DNA of 12,475 bases. Origin: Candidatus Sediminicultor secundus. GTDB taxonomy: Bacteria > Atribacterota > JS1 > SB-45 > 34-128. A model generated the notes under the pieces. That model did not search any database, had not been told where the DNA came from, and saw only the letters and a list, made by a program, of their open reading frames with translations. This document shows, one piece after another, positions 7,617 to 12,475 of the stretch (position 1 is its first letter; each line of letters starts with the position of its first letter). The stretch spans positions 1 to 12,475 of the forward strand of contig NCRO01000064.1 of the NCBI GenBank assembly GCA_002849045.2. The letters run 5' to 3'. Both the position numbers and the translations under genes were made by a program.

Positions 7617-7658
7617 AAAAATAGCTTTTACCAATTAGCAATAAGCTATTTTTTTGTT
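7617..7658 (+). terminator. Rho-independent terminator between regulator gene and sigma-54 promoter
   Basis: An 11-base perfect stem, AAAAATAGCTT (7617-7627) and AAGCTATTTTT (7643-7653), with a 15-base loop, runs into a T-rich tract ending at about 7660. It would end transcripts coming from the regulator gene and insulate the sigma-54 promoter that starts 20 bases later. The stem is A/T-rich, so strength is uncertain. Confidence 0.55.
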
Positions 7659-7680
7659 TTATTACCATTGCTTAATAAAT

Positions 7681-7696
7681 TGGCACAAAAATTGCT
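7681..7696 (+). promoter_or_regulatory. Sigma-54 (-24/-12) promoter of the aminotransferase gene
   Basis: TGGCAC (7681-7686) and TTGCT (7692-7696) match the consensus TGGCACG-N4-TTGCW at all key positions, with the invariant GG (7682-7683) and GC (7694-7695) exactly 12 bases apart, first G to first G. Transcription would begin near 7707, giving a leader of about 45 bases before the ATG at 7752. The 12-base sequence ATTGCTTAATAA occurs both just upstream (7667-7678) and over the -12 box (7691-7702). Confidence 0.85.
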
Positions 7697-7751
7697 TAAT
7701 AATATAGTTAGTAAGATATATATATTAATAAATTATAAAGGAGTGGGAAAA

Positions 7752-8249
7752 ATGTCTACAGATACTGAGAAATTTTATTCTATCTTAGCTTCAAAAATGG
7801 AAGCTTCAGCTATTCGGGAGATTTTGAAATTAGTTCAAAATCCGGAAGTGATATCTTTGGCGGGAGGAATGCCAGATCCTGCTACTTTTCCCACCGAGGA
7901 ATTGAATGAAGTAGTTAAACAAATATTAGCAAAAAATAGTGCTTGCGCCTTACAATATAGCAGTACCGAAGGTTTAACAGAATTAAGAGAATTTATATTG
8001 AATTGGCTGGCTGAAGCCAAGGAAAAAGCAGGGTTAGATAATATTATGATTACTTCAGGTTCTCAGCAGGGTTTAGATCTGGTAAGTAAAGTTTTATTAA
8101 ACCCCGGGGATACATTAATAGTAGAATTACCCAGTTATTTGGCGGCTTTAAATGCTTTCCGCAGTTATGGAGGAGAGATGGTAGGCATTCCTCTTGGAAT
8201 TCCAACTTTCATTTGCATGCATCCTCCATTATTTTCTGTCTCTCTTTAA
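7752..8249 (+). CDS. PLP-dependent aminotransferase (class I/II), 3'-truncated at a chimeric junction
   Basis: The N-terminal part of a fold-type I aminotransferase of the 2-aminoadipate/aromatic aminotransferase (LysN-like) group. Visible blocks are SLAGGMPDPATFPTEEL, ALQYSSTEGLTELREFI, ITSGSQQGLDLVSKVLLNPG and DTLIVELPSYLAALNAFRSYGGEMVGIPL. The family is about 400 residues; only about 147 are genuine here, so the PLP-binding lysine and C-terminal domain are missing. Homology stops at about 8194 and the last 18 codons to the stop at 8247 read antisense through the activase operon. The ATG at 7752 is preferred because AAAGGAGTGGG lies just upstream and the sigma-54 promoter at 7681-7696 would otherwise fall inside the gene; longer in-frame starts up to 7605 are rejected. 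Substrate cannot be assigned. Confidence 0.9.
   Translation: MSTDTEKFYSILASKMEASAIREILKLVQNPEVISLAGGMPDPATFPTEELNEVVKQILAKNSACALQYSSTEGLTELREFILNWLAEAKEKAGLDNIMITSGSQQGLDLVSKVLLNPGDTLIVELPSYLAALNAFRSYGGEMVGIPLGIPTFICMHPPLFSVSL
8189..8196. other. Chimeric junction J1 (block A to block B)
   Basis: On the left the + strand encodes an aminotransferase up to MVGIPL. On the right the - strand encodes the start of a DUF2229-type gene (MKVGIPRG) and then the activase. Both genes are cut in mid-coding sequence at the same point, sharing a short overlap around TCCTCTT. Two unrelated genes truncated at one spot with microhomology is the hallmark of an amplification or assembly chimera. A genuine rearrangement is possible but less likely, given the adapter and the second junction. 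Confidence 0.75.
8189..8212 (-). CDS. DUF2229-type 2-hydroxyacyl-CoA dehydratase/reductase component, first 8 codons only
   Basis: The ATG (minus strand, 8212-8210) overlaps the TGA of the activase (ATGA) and opens MKVGIPRG. This is the characteristic N-terminus of the CoA-enzyme component (COG3580/DUF2229) that normally follows, or is fused to, tandem-domain activases. Reading leftward the match ends after the glycine codon, where junction J1 enters the aminotransferase. The assignment rests on eight residues plus context, so it is tentative. Confidence 0.5.
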
Positions 8250-10257
8250 ATAAATTGGGTGGCTTTATTTTTTTCTCATCTTTTTTTGCACTATATCTTT
8301 GGCATCTGTCACCTATATAAAACTCTTCATCTCCGATTTTAGCCATTGTTATGTTGCAGTCATTTCCACACCCTTTATTAATACATTCAAACGGCCCTAC
8401 AGCGTATTTTAGATTTGATATGCTTTTAAATCCCCTAAAATCGCCTAAGCATTCTGTATCATATGCATATTTTGCTGCACCTATTGCTCCGGTTATATGT
8501 GGCCAAGGAGGTACAACTATTCCTTTTTTAAAAACAGTTTCAAGAGCAGCAACCTGTCCAAGATTAAATGCAGTTGCACCCTGGAAAACAACTTTTTCTT
8601 TTATCTCTTTACCTCTAACTACCTTTGCTAAATAGTTTCTTGCAGTTGCTAATGTAAGGGCAGCACATAAATCCTCTAAAGATACATTGTTTTGCTCATA
8701 TTTTATTATTGATTGCTCTGATAAAACCGCACAAGTGCTGTCTATATCGGGGGGATTCTTTGCTCTTAATGCAATATCTCCAAAATCTTCCATTTTAATG
8801 CCTCTGCGCATGGCATATTTTTCAAGCAATGCTCCTGTTCCAGCAGCACATGCATTATTCATTTCAAAACCAACAACCACCCCTTGGCTGATATTAATAA
8901 ATTTTGAATCCTGACCACCAAACTCAATAATACTAAATTCTTTTTGAGGATAGACTGTTATTATGCCTGCAGCCTGTGCAGTGATTTCATCAACAATATG
9001 TTCTTTAGAAGCTCCAACTATAAAACCAGTAAGCTGCCTTCCGCTTCCAGTTGTTCCTGCAACAACTTTCTCAATTTTATAGCCTCTTTCTATAACCTGA
9101 TTATATACTTTGTTTATGGCATCTATTGCAGCCCCAACAGGATCTATCTTTGTTCTTCTGTAGTGATATGCAAGCAATCTAAACTTACCATTAATTTCTG
9201 CTATTAATGCAGCCTTTGTACTAACAGAGCCTATGTCAATTCCTAAGCCAGCTAAAGGGATAACTGCACCATAAGGCCAATCTTCTTTTGGTTTCATAAT
9301 TCTGGATTTTTTGAGGATTAGAGGACCCTGTGATTCATAGTTAAAGGGTTTGCTTAATTTCTGCTCTAATTTTTTTATTATATCGTTTAAATAAACCTGT
9401 TGACCATAAATTGCTGCACCAATTGCACCTATGTGTAATCCTTTTTTTGGAATAATAACTCTTTCAGAAGAGATTTTGCAAACATCTATTAGATGTTTAA
9501 CAAAGGCTTTACTAAGTGAGAGACCACCTATAAGAACAATCTTCCCTTTAGGTATTATTCCATTTGATAGAATGTTTTTAAAACTATCTGCAGAGGCTCT
9601 ATAAAGTGAAGCTGCCAATATTTCTTTTGGTGTTCCCTTTTGTTGCTGGTGCACAACATCAGATTCACGAAAAACACCACATTTTGCAGAGAGCTTTATG
9701 GTTTTTTCAGTTTGATTGGCAACATTAGACAATTCCTCTATTGAATCATAGTTAAATCTTTCAGACATATGCTCAAGCAATAAACCTGAACCAACACCAC
9801 ACTTATCTTCTAAATTATAACTTTCTAAAAATAATTTTTCATTATGTCTTTCAAATTCAAAATATTCTTGGCTTGAGGCTCCAACATCAATTACTGCAAA
9901 TTTTTCATTTTCCTTAATGTCTAAATCAAGAAAGGCAATGCCCCCTTTAATTGTAATTGATTCACTTATCAATTGTTTTTCATTTAGAACATCTGATAAA
10001 GAAATTGAATTTACCCCTGTTACACCAAGATAAGCCTCATTACCGTGCTTTGTGATAATTTCATCTAATGCTTCTTTTAAAGCATAAATTGGTTTACCAT
10101 TGATCTTTTTTAGATAAGGGTTTATATCTTTTCCATCTATCACAACTGCTTTCAAGTTATCAGAACCAATATCTATCCCAATTCTTTTCATATTAAGAGG
10201 GAATTTAAATTTAAATATAGCTTTTTCTGAAATATTTTTCTTAATTTTTTCTTTCAT
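8209..10257 (-). CDS. Tandem-domain acyl-CoA dehydratase activase (HgdC/BcrAD_BadFG family)
   Basis: An ATP-hydrolysing iron-sulfur activator that injects an electron into 2-hydroxyacyl-CoA dehydratases or benzoyl-CoA reductase-like enzymes under anaerobic conditions. The 682 residues hold two ASKHA ATPase domains. The first (about 24-290) has RIGIDIGSDNLKAVV, DKCGVGSG (Cys153) and CGVFRESD (Cys193). The second (about 337-600) has GLGIDIGSVSTKAAL, TGSGRQL, EFGGQDSKF (445-453), NNACAAGTGALL (Cys470) and CAVLSEQS (Cys509). In dimeric HgdC each subunit supplies two such cysteines to a shared [4Fe-4S] cluster; here both halves keep them. A C-terminal Cys cluster (625, 630, 634, 652) matches the large fused members of the family. 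The gene overlaps a DUF2229 start by ATGA. No good ribosome site precedes ATG 10257; Met23 is an alternative start. Substrate unknown. Confidence 0.92.
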   Translation of the reverse strand: MKEKIKKNISEKAIFKFKFPLNMKRIGIDIGSDNLKAVVIDGKDINPYLKKINGKPIYALKEALDEIITKHGNEAYLGVTGVNSISLSDVLNEKQLISESITIKGGIAFLDLDIKENEKFAVIDVGASSQEYFEFERHNEKLFLESYNLEDKCGVGSGLLLEHMSERFNYDSIEELSNVANQTEKTIKLSAKCGVFRESDVVHQQQKGTPKEILAASLYRASADSFKNILSNGIIPKGKIVLIGGLSLSKAFVKHLIDVCKISSERVIIPKKGLHIGAIGAAIYGQQVYLNDIIKKLEQKLSKPFNYESQGPLILKKSRIMKPKEDWPYGAVIPLAGLGIDIGSVSTKAALIAEINGKFRLLAYHYRRTKIDPVGAAIDAINKVYNQVIERGYKIEKVVAGTTGSGRQLTGFIVGASKEHIVDEITAQAAGIITVYPQKEFSIIEFGGQDSKFINISQGVVVGFEMNNACAAGTGALLEKYAMRRGIKMEDFGDIALRAKNPPDIDSTCAVLSEQSIIKYEQNNVSLEDLCAALTLATARNYLAKVVRGKEIKEKVVFQGATAFNLGQVAALETVFKKGIVVPPWPHITGAIGAAKYAYDTECLGDFRGFKSISNLKYAVGPFECINKGCGNDCNITMAKIGDEEFYIGDRCQRYSAKKDEKKIKPPNLFKERQKIMEDACK
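8356..8487. repeat. Inverted duplicate arm 1 (inside activase gene)
   Basis: These 132 bases recur as reverse complement at 12344-12475 with a single mismatch (8357 versus 12474, next to the contig end). This arm lies in intact activase coding sequence, so it is the authentic copy. Confidence 0.95.
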
Positions 10258-10550
10258 AATATTATTCTATTGTTTTTTGCCTTTGGAGTAAAATTTAATC
10301 TAAAATTTAGTTTTTCTTATTGTCTATTCTCAGCATTTAGTAAAAAGCACCAAAATAGTGGCTTTTACACAGAAGACGATAAAAAAATGTTTAGCAGAGG
10401 TAAGTCGAAAGCAAAATAAAAAACAGAGTGGTTAGCCCCTACTCTTCGACATTTGTCTTTAATTTAGATTCTAATAAAATTATATAAGCTTGCCTCCTCA
10501 ATTATCTTGATGTTTATAGTATCCCTAATCTCAAAAGGTGTACCATTTTA
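10258..10550. other. Gene-poor stretch between activase and lipoprotein genes
   Basis: No convincing gene. It contains the minus-strand terminator described separately and a weak hairpin at about 10340-10368 (GTAAAAAGC/GCTTTTAC arms). A 27-codon open stretch on the - strand (down to 10464) continues in the frame of the lipoprotein gene after two consecutive TAA codons. No clear promoter for the activase is visible, only A/T-rich sequence. Confidence 0.4.
10416..10445 (-). terminator. Putative rho-independent terminator for the lipoprotein gene
   Basis: Reading the minus strand, AGAGTAG, a 7-base loop and CCACTCT form a short stem with one mismatch, immediately followed by GTTTTTTATTTT. It lies about 105 bases past the stop of the lipoprotein gene, in the right orientation. 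The stem is short, so confidence is moderate. Confidence 0.45.
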
Positions 10551-10825
10551 TTATAGAAATGAAAAATAGTCCAAAGTTACATTTTCTATCATTGAACTCA
10601 ACTGAGCTACAACATTTTCTAAATTAATAACATTATTATATGAACCTGAGCCATAAAAGCAATAACTTTTTGCCTTATCCCAGTTTTGGTTACTTAAAGC
10701 ATTGGAAAATCCATTTATGACACTCGTTATTTGTGCTTCATCAGATATCGCACCACATCCAGATAACACTAAAATTAAAACAAAAAATAATATTATAACA
10801 ATAAATGAAAGATGTGTTTTTTCAT
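10551..10825 (-). pseudogene. Small lipoprotein gene with out-of-frame signal peptide
   Basis: The open frame (10551-10769) starts internally at a GTG and reads LSGCGAISDEAQITSVINGF and so on, with a lipobox (LVLSGC) near its beginning. The open frame continues upstream with strongly hydrophobic residues (VIILFFVLILVLSGC) but has no start codon before a stop. One base extra in the A6 run at 10817-10822 would join ATG 10825 to it as MKKTHLSFIVII..., a textbook lipoprotein signal peptide. So either the gene has a real 1-base deletion or the homopolymer is miscalled. The mature part (ITSVINGFSNALSNQNWDKAKSYC) resembles short NTF2/DUF4878-like secreted proteins. It ends early at two TAA codons, so it may also be truncated at the 3' end. 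Function unknown. Confidence 0.6.
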
Positions 10826-11220
10826 TTGCTTACATTTTTAGGTAAATAAAAAGACAGAAAATAATTATATTCCTCTCTTGCAGAGTGCTACTCTTAAGAT
10901 TGTTTTTAGATAATGTAGCTTTTTATTTTAGTATAATGATATTATAAATATTCGGTTTATATGAAAAATACGCTTATTAAATTTTTTTTAATACACTTTT
11001 TTCTTTATACTACAAATCTATTTAAAAATCCTTCTTTTTTGTAATAATTTATAGAAACAAAAAAGCCCTTTAGCAAAATCTAAAGGACTGCAATTTATTA
11101 ATAAATGGTGGAGCATAGTAGACGAGTTTCGCAACTTCTGTTTAAATGACAATATTAATATATATTATAGTCTAAAAACAGTTGTTTCCAAATAGCTAAA
11201 GAACATTATTAGATAAATGA
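10826..11220. other. AT-rich non-coding stretch, possible boundary of blocks B and C
   Basis: No gene found on either strand. It contains a small hairpin, AGAGT-GCT-ACTCT (10882-10894), a minus-strand terminator (11056-11089), and a tRNA-3'-end-like TGGTGGAGCATAG (11106-11118). Block B (activase, lipoprotein) and block C (transposase remnant, HD-GYP gene) probably meet here, but no exact junction can be fixed. Confidence 0.4.
11056..11089 (-). terminator. Rho-independent terminator (minus strand)
   Basis: On the minus strand AGTCCTTTAG (11089-11080) pairs with CTAAAGGGCT (11073-11064) over 10 bases including one G-U, with a 6-base loop, and is followed by TTTTTTG. It is the best-formed terminator in the window. 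It lies about 240 bases downstream of the HD-GYP gene and directly after the tRNA-like 3' end at 11106-11118, so it could originally have served either. Confidence 0.75.
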
Positions 11221-11331
11221 GCATATAATTATAATCATGATTTTCACTATCGAGTCTTTGGTTATCTCACCCCTTATGAGAAGTTGGAAAAAGTTACTAA
11301 ATTACTGAGTATAAACAAACCTGATTCATGA
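11221..11331 (+). pseudogene. C-terminal remnant of a DDE integrase-type transposase
   Basis: A 36-residue open stretch, in frame after a TGA at 11218-11220, reads AYNYNHDFHYRVFGYLTPYE and then KLEKVTKLLSINKPDS, followed by a stop. The pattern of YNY..., H-x-R-x-x-x-GYLTPYEKL is the conserved C-terminal end of IS481/IS3-type integrase-core transposases (typically YN..RPH..LGY.TP.E). The rest of the transposase, including the catalytic DDE residues, is absent; a frame shift just upstream (INEHI in another frame) suggests decay. The stop abuts the stop of the convergent HD-GYP gene. Confidence 0.65.
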
Positions 11332-12411
11332 TTATAATTTAAATCTTTTTTCTTTAAATAATTTAATGCAGGCATCTACGACTTCGGGGTCATAGAGAAT
11401 GCCTTTTTTTTGGGTAATCTCTTCTAAGGCCTTATCGATACCGAGAGCCGGTCGATAAGGTCGGTGGGAAGACATTGCTTCTACCACATCAACTACTCCG
11501 ATTATCTTGGCTTCCAGGATAATCTCATCACCTTTTAGTTTATTGGGATAACCTGAACCATTTAGTCTTTCATGGTGTTGGAGGACAATTTTTGCAACCG
11601 GCCAGGCAAAATCTATCGATTTTAATACATCATATCCTACTTGGGAATGGTCCTTAATTAAACTGTATTCTATTTCGCTTAATTTGGTAGGCTTATTTAA
11701 GATCTCTGCCGGAATACTGATCTTTCCTATATCATGAACTAAAGAGGCTATCCTTATTCCTTCAATCTTATCTTTAGGAAGTTTCATCTCCTGGGCTATG
11801 AAAACGGCTATTTGGGAGACACTCTTCTGATGTCCAGCAGTATAGGGGTCTCTGGTCTCGGCAATCTTGCCGATAGTATAGATAGTGTCCTCCATGGTTT
11901 TTAAGAGTTTATTATGACTCTGTAATAGTTTCTGTTCTGCCTGCTTGCGCTCGGTGATATCCCTTGCTATACCTAATACTAAAGTTCTTTCCTTAATTTT
12001 TACTGGATAAGTGGAGATCTCAACTGTTACCTTACTGTTATCTTTGTGATTCAATATAAACTCATCCGGTCCTGTCGGTTGTCCTCTAAGATTTTTTACT
12101 AACAGTTTAGCTGCTTTGGGTATATCAGCAAGAGAGAGTAATTTTAACTTTAAAAAACTACTTCCAATTAGTTCTTCTCTTTTATAACCCATTAATCTTT
12201 CTGCTACCTTATTGCCATCAATAAAATTACCCTTTAAATCACTTATGTAATAGGCATCAGGCGCATAATCGAATAATATTTTTAAACGCTTTTCTGAATC
12301 TTTTATCTGTTCTTCTGCCTTCTTGCGTTCAGTGATATCTCTTGCAATAGGTGCAGCAAAATATGCATATGATACAGAATGCTTAGGCGATTTTAGGGGA
12401 TTTAAAAGCAT
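11332..12411 (-). CDS. PAS-HD-GYP domain protein, probable c-di-GMP phosphodiesterase, 5'-truncated with artefactual N-terminus
   Basis: HD-GYP proteins hydrolyse cyclic di-GMP in the cytoplasm. From residue 24 the protein shows the tail of one PAS/PAC domain (RDITERKKAEEQ), a full PAS domain (about 37-155, ending GIARDITERKQAEQ), a coiled linker, and an HD-GYP domain (about 168-355). The HD-GYP domain has TRDPYTAGHQKSVS, HDIGK (226-230), KDHSQVGYDVL, HHERLNGSGYP (279-289) and DVVEAMSSHRPYR. The canonical DGxGYP is NGSGYP here, a variant also found in other members. Residues 1-22 (MLLNPLKSPK...) are antisense activase sequence from the inverted repeat; homology begins at Ile22/Ala23 (about 12348). 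The frame stays open to the contig end. The native gene must extend further upstream with at least the rest of one PAS domain. Confidence 0.9.
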   Translation of the reverse strand: MLLNPLKSPKHSVSYAYFAAPIARDITERKKAEEQIKDSEKRLKILFDYAPDAYYISDLKGNFIDGNKVAERLMGYKREELIGSSFLKLKLLSLADIPKAAKLLVKNLRGQPTGPDEFILNHKDNSKVTVEISTYPVKIKERTLVLGIARDITERKQAEQKLLQSHNKLLKTMEDTIYTIGKIAETRDPYTAGHQKSVSQIAVFIAQEMKLPKDKIEGIRIASLVHDIGKISIPAEILNKPTKLSEIEYSLIKDHSQVGYDVLKSIDFAWPVAKIVLQHHERLNGSGYPNKLKGDEIILEAKIIGVVDVVEAMSSHRPYRPALGIDKALEEITQKKGILYDPEVVDACIKLFKEKRFKL

Positions 12412-12475
12412 ATCAAATCTAAAATACGCTGTAGGGCCGTTTGAATGTATTAATAAAGGGTGTGGAAATGACTTC
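12344..12475. repeat. Inverted duplicate arm 2 and chimeric junction J2
   Basis: Reverse complement of 8356-8487 with 131 of 132 bases identical. It begins inside the PAS-HD-GYP coding sequence at a shared GCAAT(A) and runs to the contig end. The single mismatch lies two bases from the end. Inverted orientation, short microhomology and a source segment within the same contig match the typical product of multiple-displacement-amplification template switching. The contig probably stops because the assembler met sequence already used. Confidence 0.9.

Noticed and set aside
7605..7751. Longer N-terminus for the aminotransferase, in frame from 7605
   Set aside because: The extension contains a terminator hairpin and the -24/-12 promoter, has no family similarity, and ATG 7752 has a good ribosome site and matches the conserved start region.
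8351..8635. 94-codon + strand reading frame inside the activase gene
   Set aside because: It is antisense to well-conserved activase coding sequence. Its middle part reappears as the false N-terminus of the HD-GYP frame only because of the inverted duplication.
11106..11180. Full tRNA gene on the minus strand
   Set aside because: Only the CCA end and part of an acceptor strand look right; no T-arm with TTCGA, no anticodon arm and no 5' acceptor partner can be formed.
12344..12475. Novel fusion of an unknown N-terminal peptide to PAS-HD-GYP
   Set aside because: The extra residues are antisense activase sequence at a microhomology junction on the contig end, best explained as an artefact.

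Overview
This 12,475-base window looks like one complete contig from a low-GC, AT-rich anaerobic bacterium, and it is not a clean piece of chromosome. Gene content (GerMN-domain protein, DUF212, tlyA-nadK-recN cluster, sigma-54 regulator, HgdC-type activase, HD-GYP protein) and the style of the AT-rich intergenic repeats suggest an uncultured, Atribacterota/Aerophobota-like or Firmicutes-like lineage. That placement is a guess; there is no rRNA or other firm marker. Bases 1-53 are library adapter (an Illumina Nextera i7 adapter carrying an index one mismatch from N702). Together with two microhomology junctions, one creating an inverted duplication, this points to whole-genome-amplified (single-cell type) material with chimeric joins.

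Layout. Block A (54 to about 8194, all genes on +): 5'-truncated GerMN-domain protein; DUF212/divergent PAP2 membrane protein; TlyA rRNA 2'-O-methyltransferase; a membrane-anchored putative PD-(D/E)XK nuclease; NAD kinase (start overlapping the previous stop, ATGA); RecN; a PAS-AAA-Fis sigma-54 activator; and an aminotransferase preceded by a near-perfect -24/-12 promoter and by TGCA boxes spaced about one and two helical turns apart. The aminotransferase is cut at about codon 147 by junction J1. Block B (about 8189 to roughly 11,100, genes on -): the first 8 codons of a DUF2229-type dehydratase/reductase gene, a tandem-domain HgdC/BcrAD-type activase overlapping it by ATGA, and a small lipoprotein whose signal peptide is out of frame. 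Block C (about 11,100 to 12,350): a minus-strand terminator, a C-terminal transposase remnant on +, and a 5'-truncated PAS-PAS-HD-GYP gene on -. The last 132 bases (12344-12475) are an inverted copy of 8356-8487 from inside the activase gene, so the first 22 residues of the HD-GYP reading frame are antisense activase sequence (junction J2).

How the genes fit. tlyA, nadK and recN form a widely conserved housekeeping cluster (RNA modification, NADP supply, DNA repair), with the nuclease-like gene translationally coupled to nadK. The sigma-54 activator and the aminotransferase look like a local regulator-target pair for amino-acid metabolism. The activase and the truncated DUF2229 gene are parts of an ATP-driven radical dehydratase/reductase system. 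I do not see a convincing new defence or mobile system. The most useful discoveries are the artefactual joins, which would otherwise give false gene fusions and truncations, and the sigma-54 regulatory region.
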